DNA of 64,000 bases from DASRPD01 sp035646535 (GTDB taxonomy: Bacteria; Actinomycetota; Acidimicrobiia; IMCC26256; JANYLB01), in the NCBI GenBank assembly GCA_035646535.1, contig DASRPD010000051.1, positions 13,572 through 77,571 on the forward strand. Reading direction: 5' to 3'. Both the position numbers and the translations under genes were made by a program. The notes beneath the pieces are model-generated. The model did no database searches and was not told where the DNA came from. It saw only the letters and a program-made list of their open reading frames with translations. Positions 16,795 to 24,455 of the stretch are shown here, one piece after another. Every line of letters starts with the position of its first letter. The first letter of the stretch is position 1.

Positions 16795-18597
16795 GTGACT
16801 CGCGACGCGACGACATCATTCGCTCGGACCCTCGTGGATGAGTGGGCGCGCCGGGGCATCGCGGACGCGGTCGTGGCGCCGGGATCACGCTCGGCCCCGC
16901 TCGCCCTTGCGCTCGCCCGCGATCCACGGGTGCGGGTACACGTCCAGCTCGACGAGCGGTCGGCGGCGTTCTTCGCGCTCGGCCTCGGGCGGGCGACCGG
17001 ACGGCCGGCAATCGTGCTCTGCACCTCGGGGACCGCCGCGGCCAACTTCCACCCGGCAGTCCTCGAAGCGCACCACGGTCGGGTCCCGCTGCTCGTGTGT
17101 ACGGCGGATCGGCCCCCCGAGCTCCAAGACGTGGGCGCGGCACAGACCATCGACCAGACCGCGCTGTTCGGCCCCGCGACCCGGTGGGCCACGACGGTCG
17201 ACCCGCCGGCCGACGAGCCGGACGCCGCCACGATGTGGCGCCGGCTCGCGGCCCGTGCCGTGCGGGAAGCGACCGGGTGGCTCGCCGGCCCCGTGCATCT
17301 CAACCTGCGCTTCCGCGAGCCGTTGGTGCCGACCGGCGCACCGTTGATCGAGGTTCCGCCTCTCCGCGAGCCACCAGTCGACGACCCGGCAGTCGACGAC
17401 CCGCCGATCGACGACCCGCGGTCCGGCGCACCGCCACGTTCTCGAGGCGGAATCGCACCGGACGCGAACACGGTGAGCCGGATCGCCGACCTGGTCCGGC
17501 AACACCCGCGGGGCGCGCTCGTCGTCGGCTGGGGATCCGACGTACGCGCCGAGACGGTCGAGCGCTACGCCGCGGTGACCGGATGGCCGGTGCTGGCCGA
17601 CGCGATCTCGTCGGCGCGGCGCGGTACAGCGGCGATCTCGACGTACGACTTCCTCGCGCGTACGCCCGAGGTACGCGACGCGCTCGACCCCACGATGGTG
17701 CTGCGTCTCGGTGCGCCGCTCACGAGCAAGGCCACAACCGCGTGGATGGAATCACCCGGAGCGGGGCGTCCGTTGGTCGTCGTGGACCGCGACCCGCGTC
17801 GGCACGACCCCGAGCGCGCCGCGACCGAGCTCGTCACCGACCACGCCGACCGATTCGTCGTCGCGCTGACCCATCAACTGCACAGCGCGGGCATGACCCC
17901 GGATCGGATCTCGCCCGACCGATGGGACCTGGTGGAGCGTTCCGTGCGACGCGCGATCGACGAGCACATCGACCGTGGCGACGAGCCGTTCGAGGGTAGA
18001 ATTGCACGCGACGTGATGAACGTCGTGCCCACCGGTGGCCAACTCGTCGTCGCGTCGAGCATGCCGGTACGCGATCTCGATTCGTTCGCTCGACCCCGCG
18101 ACGACATTCGGGTGCATGCCAATCGCGGGGTCAACGGGATCGACGGGTTCGTGTCGACCACACTCGGCATCGCCGCCGGTGCCGGCGCGCCGACCGTCGC
18201 GATGCTCGGGGATCTTTGCTTCCTCCATGACAGCAACGGCCTGTTGGGCGCGGCCAAGCAGGACGTCGACGCGGTGTTCGTCGTCGTCGACAACAACGGT
18301 GGCGGCATCTTCTCGTTTCTGCCCCAGGCCGAGCTCACCGAGCACTTCGAGGAGCTCTTCGGTACGCCACCCAACATCGACCTCGCCGCGCTCGCCGCCG
18401 TGCACCAGATACCCGTCACTCGAATCACGCGCGCCGACGAGCTCCCCGCAGCCGTCGAGGCCGCCGTCGTCGCCGGCGGTGTGCGGATGGTTCATGTCCG
18501 CACGGATCGCGAAACGAACGTGGCCCGACATCGAGAGCTGGAAGCCGTTGCCGCCGCCGCCGCCAAGGCGGCTCTCGGCCGGGTCGGCACCGAATAG
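16795..18597 (+). CDS. menD: 2-Succinyl-5-enolpyruvyl-6-hydroxy-3-cyclohexene-1-carboxylate synthase (MenD)
   Basis: 600 residues, thiamine-diphosphate enzyme joining isochorismate and 2-oxoglutarate. Motifs: APGSRSAPLALALA, LDERSAAFFALGLG with the catalytic Glu, TSGTAAANFHPAV, and the ThDP/Mg region GDLCFLHDSNGLL...VFVVVDNNGGGIFSFLPQ. It is about 40 residues longer than common MenD because of a repetitive acidic linker (VDDPAVDDPPIDDP, about 17376-17420) between the first and central domains. Start is GTG 16795; the open frame upstream is antisense to menH and rejected. Its ThDP need links it functionally to the TPP operon in this window. Confidence 0.95.
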   Translation: MTRDATTSFARTLVDEWARRGIADAVVAPGSRSAPLALALARDPRVRVHVQLDERSAAFFALGLGRATGRPAIVLCTSGTAAANFHPAVLEAHHGRVPLLVCTADRPPELQDVGAAQTIDQTALFGPATRWATTVDPPADEPDAATMWRRLAARAVREATGWLAGPVHLNLRFREPLVPTGAPLIEVPPLREPPVDDPAVDDPPIDDPRSGAPPRSRGGIAPDANTVSRIADLVRQHPRGALVVGWGSDVRAETVERYAAVTGWPVLADAISSARRGTAAISTYDFLARTPEVRDALDPTMVLRLGAPLTSKATTAWMESPGAGRPLVVVDRDPRRHDPERAATELVTDHADRFVVALTHQLHSAGMTPDRISPDRWDLVERSVRRAIDEHIDRGDEPFEGRIARDVMNVVPTGGQLVVASSMPVRDLDSFARPRDDIRVHANRGVNGIDGFVSTTLGIAAGAGAPTVAMLGDLCFLHDSNGLLGAAKQDVDAVFVVVDNNGGGIFSFLPQAELTEHFEELFGTPPNIDLAALAAVHQIPVTRITRADELPAAVEAAVVAGGVRMVHVRTDRETNVARHRELEAVAAAAAKAALGRVGTE

Positions 18598-18611
18598 CCG
18601 GGAATCCCCGG
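18598..18611. terminator. Short hairpin between convergent menD and menF
   Basis: CCGGG-AATC-CCCGG gives a 5-bp GC stem in the 42 bp separating the two convergent genes. No T-tract is present. It is a weak candidate terminator, proposed mainly from position. Confidence 0.3.
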
Positions 18612-18639
18612 CCCGGAGTGCGGGGGGGACGACGGGTGG

Positions 18640-19863
18640 TCAGGGACGGACGAGCGCGGCGAGCATCGGGGCGAGCTTGGCCTCGGTCTCGTCCCATTCC
18701 AGCGTGGGTTCGGATCCGGCAACGATGCCCGCACCGGCGCGCAGCACCGCGCGCGCTCCGTTGATCTCGGCGCTCCGCAGAGCGATCGCCCATTCACCGT
18801 CGCCGGTGGCATCGACCCATCCGACCGGCGCGGCGTAGCGACCGCGCCCGGTGGGCTCGAGCTCGGCGATGAGCCGGTCGGCCACCGATGCCGGGCTACC
18901 ACCGACGGCCGGTGTGGGGTGCAGCGCACACGCGAGATCGAGCGCGGCGTGCTCGACGCCGGGTGGGAGCGTGCCGGTGATCTCGGTGGCGAGGTGCGCC
19001 AGCTCACCGAAGCGCACAACCTGTGGCCCGCGCGCGTTCACGGACACGCCGAGGCGGGCGAACACGGCGGTCATCGAGTCGATCACGATCTGGTGCTCCC
19101 ACCGGTCCTTGTCGGACGCGCCGAGCCGGGCTCGACCGGCGGCGTCGGCCGATGGTGACGTTCCCGCCAGCGGACGGGCCCGCAACTCGCGCTCGTGTCG
19201 CGACACGAGGAGCTCGGGACTCGCGCCGACGAACCCGTCGGCAGCGAACACGAAGCAGTCCGGATGCGCGGCTCGGAGGCGACGGGCGATCCGCGCACGA
19301 TCAAACGGGCGGTCGGCATCGACGGCAACGTCACGCGCGAGCACGACCTTGTCGACGTCACCGGCCGCGATGCATGCGAGCACGCTCCCGACCGCCCGGT
19401 GCCACGCGCTTCGACTCATCCCACGACTCACCCGGAACTCGGTGGGCTCGGGCATCACCGCGGGAACGTCCATCTTGACGCCGGCCGGAACATCGTCCGG
19501 CGTCACACCCAGCACGGTCACGAATGCACGACCGTCAGGTGTGCGCCCGACCACCCGATCCGGAACGACCACGTCTGCACCCGGGCCGCCAACGGGGTCG
19601 GCGTAGGCGAGAGCGCCGACCGCCATCGCACCGGTTCCCGGCGCTCGCACCTCGTCATCAACCGCGATCGCCGCGAGCACGCTGCGGACGCGGTCCGGCC
19701 GAACCCGTGTCGCGACACCGGAGGCGACGAAGCCGGCGTCGCCGTGCCACCACGCGAACCCGGAGTCGTCCAGGTGATCGAACGGATCGAAGGCTTCGCC
19801 GTCGGGTATCAGGCGCGTGCGCGCCACGAGGGGGCCGGCGGCCCGGGTGAGGGCGTGGGTCAT
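18640..19863 (-). CDS. menF: Isochorismate synthase (MenF)
   Basis: 407 residues, chorismate-utilising fold; isomerises chorismate to isochorismate, the entry step. Motifs: GDVDKVVLARDV, FVFAADGFVGASPELLV, PLAGTSPS, KDRWEHQIVIDSM, LAHLATEITGTL, LHPTPAVGG, YAAPVGWVDATGDGEWAIALRSA and GAGIVAGSEPTLEWDETEAKL. These fit the MenF/EntC/DhbC group; the menaquinone context decides the call. ATG overlaps the menG stop as ATGA, so it is the last gene of merR-menG-menF. Confidence 0.93.
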   Translation of the reverse strand: MTHALTRAAGPLVARTRLIPDGEAFDPFDHLDDSGFAWWHGDAGFVASGVATRVRPDRVRSVLAAIAVDDEVRAPGTGAMAVGALAYADPVGGPGADVVVPDRVVGRTPDGRAFVTVLGVTPDDVPAGVKMDVPAVMPEPTEFRVSRGMSRSAWHRAVGSVLACIAAGDVDKVVLARDVAVDADRPFDRARIARRLRAAHPDCFVFAADGFVGASPELLVSRHERELRARPLAGTSPSADAAGRARLGASDKDRWEHQIVIDSMTAVFARLGVSVNARGPQVVRFGELAHLATEITGTLPPGVEHAALDLACALHPTPAVGGSPASVADRLIAELEPTGRGRYAAPVGWVDATGDGEWAIALRSAEINGARAVLRAGAGIVAGSEPTLEWDETEAKLAPMLAALVRP

Positions 19864-20558
19864 CGACGGGTTCCGGTGAGAAGTTGCACCGCGCCGCCCA
19901 TCATCGTGATGCGTTCCACGTCGACGAATCCCGCGGTGCTGAAGAGCTCACGCAACACGCGTGGCTCGGGGAGGTACGCGGTGGAGTCGGGAAGGTACCG
20001 GTAGGCGTCAGCGTCGCCGGACAGCCGGGCCCCGACCCAGGGGACGACGCGGCGAAACCACAGGTCGTGTCCCACACGCACGAGCCGGTGCTCGGGCTGG
20101 GCGGCGTCGAGCGCCGCGAGCCGGCCCCCTGGGCGCAACACCCGGCTGCATTCGCGCAAGAAGCTCGCGAGGTCGGTGAAGTTTCGGAGCGCGAAGCCGC
20201 ACGCGACGCCGTCGACCGCCTCGGGGGGCGTCGGAAGAGTCAGCGCGTCGGCGCGAACGAGCGGGGCGTGGGTGTGTGCCGCCCGCAGCATCCCGGCAGA
20301 GAAGTCGCAGCCGATCGGCCGGTATCCCGCCCGCGCCAGGTCGTCGCACAGATCACCGGTACCGCACGCGACGTCGAGGACGAGCGCCCGGGCCCGAAGA
20401 CCCAGCGACCCGACGGTTCGGCGGCGCCACGCGCGATCGAAGCCGAGTGAGATGACGCGGTTGACACGGTCGTAGCCGGGCGCGATGTCGTCGAACATCG
20501 TCTCGACCATTGCTCGCTTGGCGGCGCCGGTCGGCAATGGTCGGCTAGCCCGGGCCAT
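19860..20558 (-). CDS. menG: Demethylmenaquinone methyltransferase (MenG/UbiE)
   Basis: 232 residues, class I SAM methyltransferase performing the final ring methylation. Motifs: MFDDIAPGYDRVNRVISLGFD (UbiE signature), VLDVACGTGDLCDDLA (SAM loop), VACGFALRNFTD and the C-terminal MGGAVQLLTGTR. Its ATG shares one base with the upstream regulator stop and its stop overlaps menF, so merR-menG-menF is a tight operon. Confidence 0.95.
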   Translation of the reverse strand: MARASRPLPTGAAKRAMVETMFDDIAPGYDRVNRVISLGFDRAWRRRTVGSLGLRARALVLDVACGTGDLCDDLARAGYRPIGCDFSAGMLRAAHTHAPLVRADALTLPTPPEAVDGVACGFALRNFTDLASFLRECSRVLRPGGRLAALDAAQPEHRLVRVGHDLWFRRVVPWVGARLSGDADAYRYLPDSTAYLPEPRVLRELFSTAGFVDVERITMMGGAVQLLTGTRR

Positions 20559-21409
20559 CAGGCACCGCTTTCGAATACGCGCGCGCCCTCCGCGTCGACC
20601 GCAGCGCGCTCCTCGGAATCACCGACGGCTTCGATGTGATCCTGGGCAACGTCGAGCAAGACCCGCTCGAAGTGGTGGGCGACGAGCTGGGTGACCGACG
20701 GCAGGAGAACCCGGAAGGCCTCCACCAGCCGGCGCGCTCGCTCGTCGGGCGCGAGCTCGGCGGCCAGGAGCGGCCGGCGGATGTGATCGTCGAACATCGC
20801 GACCGACAGCTCGGCGACCTCGCGCGTTGCGTTGTCGTGACGGCGCGCCAGCTCGAACAGCTCGCGCAACGGGAGCCCGGCGCCGACCAGGCGCAACGCG
20901 GCCCCGACGACGGCGACGTCGGCCGCGGTGTAGCGCGCCTCGCCGCCGTGACGGCGGGGCACGAGGAGCCCTTCGGACGCGGCGGCTTCGACGAGGGCGA
21001 ACGGAACTCCGGCGCGCGCCGCGACCTCGGCAAGCGTGATGAGCTCCTCCCGTTGCCGGTCCGAACCGCCGCTACCGTCGGCGTCGGCGATGGCGGCTAC
21101 GAGGGGGATGTCGGCCGGGTCGAGCTCACCGTCGAGGAACCGGCGGATCGTCGCGAGGGTGAAGCCCTGGGACTGGAGATCGCGGATCTGGCCGAGTCGG
21201 TCAACGTGGTCTTGGCCGTACCAGCCGACGCGCCCGACGCGATCGGGCGGTGCGAGCAGCCCGCGCTTTTGGTAGAAGCGGATCGTGTCCACCGAGAGCC
21301 CGACCCGATCGGCCAGCTCGCCGGCCCGCCACCGGGCGTCGCCCACGGACTCATCACGAGCTGGCGGATCATCCTGGGCGATCCGGTCGTGCGCCGGGGC
21401 GGAAGCCAC
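20558..21409 (-). CDS. MerR-family regulator with two MerR-like DNA-binding modules, probable men regulator
   Basis: 283 residues. Residues about 27-92 are a standard MerR winged helix (AGELADRVGLSVDTIRFYQKRGLL...YGQDHVDRLGQI). Residues about 123-188 repeat the pattern (LAEVAARAGVPFALVEAAASEGLLVP...YTAADVAVVGAALRLVGAGLPL), so the chain seems to contain two MerR-type modules. The C-terminal about 90 residues (MFDDHIRRPLLAAEL...FERVLLDVAQDHIEAVG) may sense a ligand; no metal-binding Cys is present. It is first in the operon with menG and menF, and its promoter carries the operator also found before menE/menB. Start is GTG, 7 nt after TATGAT, implying a leaderless message. Confidence 0.85.
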   Translation of the reverse strand: MASAPAHDRIAQDDPPARDESVGDARWRAGELADRVGLSVDTIRFYQKRGLLAPPDRVGRVGWYGQDHVDRLGQIRDLQSQGFTLATIRRFLDGELDPADIPLVAAIADADGSGGSDRQREELITLAEVAARAGVPFALVEAAASEGLLVPRRHGGEARYTAADVAVVGAALRLVGAGLPLRELFELARRHDNATREVAELSVAMFDDHIRRPLLAAELAPDERARRLVEAFRVLLPSVTQLVAHHFERVLLDVAQDHIEAVGDSEERAAVDAEGARVFESGA

Positions 21410-21420
21410 GCCTCAGATCA

Positions 21421-21440
21421 TAGGAGCGATCACTCCCACG
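21421..21440. promoter_or_regulatory. men operator, copy 2 (merR-menG-menF promoter)
   Basis: TAGGAGCGATCACTCCCACG, with dyad GGAGyGATCrCTCC at 21423-21436, matches the menE/menB element at 17 of 20 positions. Read toward merR, the dyad is followed immediately by TATGAT (complement of 21417-21422), a good -10 hexamer, then 7 nt to the GTG start. The palindrome between -35 and -10 is the classical MerR activator geometry; autoregulation is inferred. Confidence 0.7.
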
Positions 21441-21531
21441 GTTCGGATGGAGCCGTCGGGCCGAGGTCAGCACCGCCGAGATCGTGCGGGCAACCGGCTG
21501 CGGTGACGAAGCTGGACAACCTGCCCGGGAA

Positions 21532-21549
21532 TTTATAACGTGTTCTAAA
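21532..21549. promoter_or_regulatory. KstR-like 18-bp palindrome before the LLM oxidoreductase
   Basis: TTTATAACGTGTTCTAAA is an inverted repeat with one mismatched pair. Its inner 14 bp (21534-21547) fit TnnAACnnGTTnnA, the consensus described for the mycobacterial cholesterol-catabolism repressor KstR. It lies 21 bp before the ATG of the downstream oxidoreductase and stands out as an AT-rich patch. Which TetR protein binds it is unknown. Confidence 0.55.
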
Positions 21550-21570
21550 TTCGTGGATCAGGGAGCATTG

Positions 21571-22707
21571 ATGGAATTCGGAATCTTCTGCGGCGGCTAC
21601 GTCCCGACGTCGATGATCGAGGCCGACCCGCAGGCCGAACACACACGGCTGATGAGCGAGGCCCGGCTGTGCGAGGTCGCGGACCAGCACCACTGGAAAT
21701 ACGCCTGGCTCACCGAGCACCACTTCCTCCGGGAGTACTCCCACATCTCGGCCAACGAGGTGCTGGCCCCGTGGGTCCTGGCGCGGACCGAGAAGCTGCA
21801 CGTCGGTTCGGGGATCATCAACATCACTCCCCCGGTGAACCACCCGGTGCGCGTCGCCGAGCGCGTCGCGATGATGGACCACCTCTCCGGTGGTCGCTTC
21901 GAGTTCGGGACCGGGCGTGGATCGTCGAGCACGGAGATGGGTGGCTTCGGGATCACCGACGCCGAGCTGACCAAGGAGATGTTCGACGAGGTCATCCCCG
22001 AGTTCAAGCGCATGTGGCACGAGGGCGAGTACGAGTTCGACGGGCGGTTCTTCTCCCTGCCGGCCCGCAACGTGCTCCCGAAGCCGTACGTGAAGCCCCA
22101 CCCGCCGCTGTGGGTCGCAGCCGGCAATCCCGGCACGTTCGAGAAGGCCGCCCGCATGGGCCTCGGCGTGCTGTGCTTCACCGGCGGCTCCCCGGAGAAG
22201 ATGGCGCCACTGGTCGAGCTCTACAAGAAGACGATCGCCGATGCCGAACCCGTCGGCGAGTACGTCAACGACAACGTCGCCGTCACCACGAGCTTCATGT
22301 GCCTCGAGGATCGCGCCGAGGCGCGCGAGCTCATGACTCGGTCAGGCAACGGCCGCCAACAGAGCCTGGTCTTCAAGTACCTCGATACGTTCCCGAGGCC
22401 GAGCTGGGTTCCCGAGTGGCCCGAGGAGATCGCGGATCCGACCCTCGACCAGATCGAGGCGGGCTACGACATGGGCGCCACGATCGTCGGCACTCCCGAT
22501 GACTGCGCGGCCGCCCTGGGCAAATGGGATGACATCGGCGTCGACCAGATGATCATGGGCCCGTCCGGGAGCGTGTACCCGCACGATCTGGTTGCCAAGA
22601 CCCTCGCGCTGTTCGGTGACGAGGTCATCCCCCGCTTCGACAAGGACCCCGAGCACTCGACGAGCCGTTACCGCCGTGAGGCCGCGGCGCGACTCGGCGT
22701 TGCCTGA
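21571..22707 (+). CDS. LLM-class flavin/F420-dependent oxidoreductase
   Basis: 378 residues, bacterial luciferase-like TIM barrel. Motifs: WLTEHHFL near residue 50, HVGSGIINITPPVNHPVRVAERVAMMDHLSGGRFEFGTGRG, and a C-terminal GTPDDCAAALGKWDDIGVDQMIMGP. Members oxidise or hydroxylate small lipophilic substrates using FMN or F420. ATG 21571 has GGGAG 5 nt upstream; the open frame further upstream crosses the palindromic operator and is rejected. Downstream, after two small hairpins, come the thioesterase-like genes. Confidence 0.88.
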   Translation: MEFGIFCGGYVPTSMIEADPQAEHTRLMSEARLCEVADQHHWKYAWLTEHHFLREYSHISANEVLAPWVLARTEKLHVGSGIINITPPVNHPVRVAERVAMMDHLSGGRFEFGTGRGSSSTEMGGFGITDAELTKEMFDEVIPEFKRMWHEGEYEFDGRFFSLPARNVLPKPYVKPHPPLWVAAGNPGTFEKAARMGLGVLCFTGGSPEKMAPLVELYKKTIADAEPVGEYVNDNVAVTTSFMCLEDRAEARELMTRSGNGRQQSLVFKYLDTFPRPSWVPEWPEEIADPTLDQIEAGYDMGATIVGTPDDCAAALGKWDDIGVDQMIMGPSGSVYPHDLVAKTLALFGDEVIPRFDKDPEHSTSRYRREAAARLGVA

Positions 22708-22710
22708 GCC

Positions 22711-22760
22711 GCTCGGAACGGCTGCCTCCGAGGGCCCGCTCGGAAGGCTCACCTCCGAAG
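22711..22760. repeat. Two consecutive similar hairpins after the LLM gene
   Basis: CTCGGA (22712-22717) pairs with TCCGAG (22727-22732), and a near-copy repeats 27 bp further (CTCGGA 22739-22744, TCCGA 22754-22758). The duplicated stem follows the LLM stop and could attenuate or terminate transcription before the thioesterase genes. No T-tract follows. Confidence 0.4.
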
Positions 22761-22803
22761 CGCCTCGCGGAACGACAGCTCGGGAAGTCGATAGGTTCGC
22801 CGG

Positions 22804-23622
22804 GTGACCGCCATCGAAGAGGATTCGTATCCGCCCGCCGCCCACGTGCTGCGCGACCTTCGGGTCGAGTTCGAACAACGCGGCGACGGCACCGCTTCGG
22901 CCTGGCTGCCCGCGGTTGGCTGGGTACGCAACCCTTCCGGCTCGGTCCACGCGGGAGTGCTCGCGACGCTGGTCGACCTGCTCGGAGGCGGCTTGGCTGC
23001 CGTCACGGTGCAGCCCGACTGGATCGCGACCGCCGACCTGACGCTGCACGTGCTGCCGCGCGCCGCGGGCGATGAGGTGCGTGCGAGCGCGACGGTGATC
23101 CATGCGGGCCGCAGGACGGCCGTGATGGAAGTCGAGCTCGGCGACGACCGCGGGCCGCTCGGACTCGCGACGATGAGCTTTGCTCGCCTTCCCCGCCGCG
23201 ATGCCAACCCCGTCGTCGCGCCCAGCCGTGGCGGCGGTCGCGCGACGCTGATGCTCGCGTCATCGGGACTCTCCGAGCCGATCGTCGATCGGCTCGGCTT
23301 CGCCGTCCGCGACCCGGCTCGCGGCGTGACCGAGCTCGCGGTAACGCCGTATGTCAGCAACTCGCTGGGCGCGGTCCAAGGCGGGGTGCTCGCGACCGCG
23401 GCGGCGGTTGCGGCCGACGCCGCGCTCTCGGTGGCGTGCGACGCGGTGGTGGAGACGTGTGATCTCCAGGTGACCTACCTGGCCCTCGCCAAGGTCGGAC
23501 CGGTGTGTACCCGGGCCACAATGCTCGAGGCGACGTCCGTCGGTGGCACCTGCGCGGTCGAGGTGCTCGACGGGGACCGCGTCACGACCACGGTCCGGGC
23601 CGCGGCGACGGTGCCGGCGTGA
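22804..23622 (+). CDS. Double-hotdog acyl-CoA thioesterase-like protein
   Basis: 272 residues from GTG. Two hotdog halves are visible. The first (about 10-130) carries NPSGSVHAGVLATLVDLLGGGLA, the PaaI-like motif with His49. The second (about 150-270) has NSLGAVQGGVLATAAAVAADAAL, where the His is replaced by Gln. Such proteins hydrolyse acyl-CoA esters or act as CoA-ester dehydratases. It is followed after 12 bp by a second double-hotdog gene with the opposite pattern of intact and degenerate halves. The menaquinone route needs a DHNA-CoA thioesterase that is otherwise missing here; this is a possible but unproven candidate. Confidence 0.75.
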   Translation: MTAIEEDSYPPAAHVLRDLRVEFEQRGDGTASAWLPAVGWVRNPSGSVHAGVLATLVDLLGGGLAAVTVQPDWIATADLTLHVLPRAAGDEVRASATVIHAGRRTAVMEVELGDDRGPLGLATMSFARLPRRDANPVVAPSRGGGRATLMLASSGLSEPIVDRLGFAVRDPARGVTELAVTPYVSNSLGAVQGGVLATAAAVAADAALSVACDAVVETCDLQVTYLALAKVGPVCTRATMLEATSVGGTCAVEVLDGDRVTTTVRAAATVPA

Positions 23623-23634
23623 CGAGGTTCGACG

Positions 23635-24444
23635 ATGTTCGACGATCCTGAAGCCGGCCGCGCCATCAACCGCTACCACGGGTTGACGTTGCGCGAGATC
23701 GCGACAGATGCCGGCGTCGAGGGCCGGGCGCCGGCCGATGCGCACGTCCTGGACGACGCCGGTCGAGCGCGGTCAGGGATCCTGGCCGGCATGATGGACA
23801 GCGCCGGAGGTCTGTGCGGTGGACTCGCGGCGCTGCCGCGCTGGGTCGTCTCGACCAACCTCGTGGCCCGCATCGTGCCGAGCCCCCTCGCCGGTCCCAT
23901 CAGGCTCCACGCACACGTCGTGCGGGCCGGTCGGAACGCGGTTGTGACCGCGATCCACGGGTTCGATGACGGCACCGGCACGCAGGTCTGCGAGGCCGTG
24001 CTCACCGCCGCCGCCCTCGAGCCCGCCGGCGGTCCGCCCTCGCATCCCAGGCCGCTCCACGTGCCCGTGACCCTTCGCGAGGACAGCCCCCCGAAGCCGG
24101 AGGTCTTCTACGGGATCCGGCCGCGGCGAACGGGCGACACGGGCGGCGTCGAGCTCGACCTCGTCCCAACCGTCCGCAACCCCTGGGGCATCCTGCACGG
24201 CGGCGTGACCACCAGCCTGGTCGAGGCGGCGGTCGACGCCGCGATGGGCCGGCCCGCGCCGATCACGTCGGAGGTGCTCCGCTTCCTCGCGCCGGGACGG
24301 GTCGGTCCGGTGGGTGCACGCGCCGACGCGGTCGGCGTACGGCCCGACGGCGTCCTGCTGCGCGTCGAGGTGCGCGACCACGGCGCGGACGATCGCCTCC
24401 TCGCATTGGCCGTCGTGACCGCGCGTCCCGATCCGAACGGGTAG
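23635..24444 (+). CDS. Second double-hotdog thioesterase-like protein
   Basis: 269 residues. The N-terminal half has RSGILAGMMDSAGGLCGG in place of the HGG motif, while the C-terminal half has the intact NPWGILHGGVTTSLVEAAVDAAM and a following SEVLRFLAPGRVGPV strand. With the preceding gene it forms a pair in which each protein keeps one canonical active-site half, raising the possibility of a heteromeric enzyme. The substrate is presumably a CoA thioester. Followed after 11 bp by the DapB-like dehydrogenase gene. Confidence 0.72.
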   Translation: MFDDPEAGRAINRYHGLTLREIATDAGVEGRAPADAHVLDDAGRARSGILAGMMDSAGGLCGGLAALPRWVVSTNLVARIVPSPLAGPIRLHAHVVRAGRNAVVTAIHGFDDGTGTQVCEAVLTAAALEPAGGPPSHPRPLHVPVTLREDSPPKPEVFYGIRPRRTGDTGGVELDLVPTVRNPWGILHGGVTTSLVEAAVDAAMGRPAPITSEVLRFLAPGRVGPVGARADAVGVRPDGVLLRVEVRDHGADDRLLALAVVTARPDPNG

Positions 24445-24455
24445 GTTCGGCGTCC

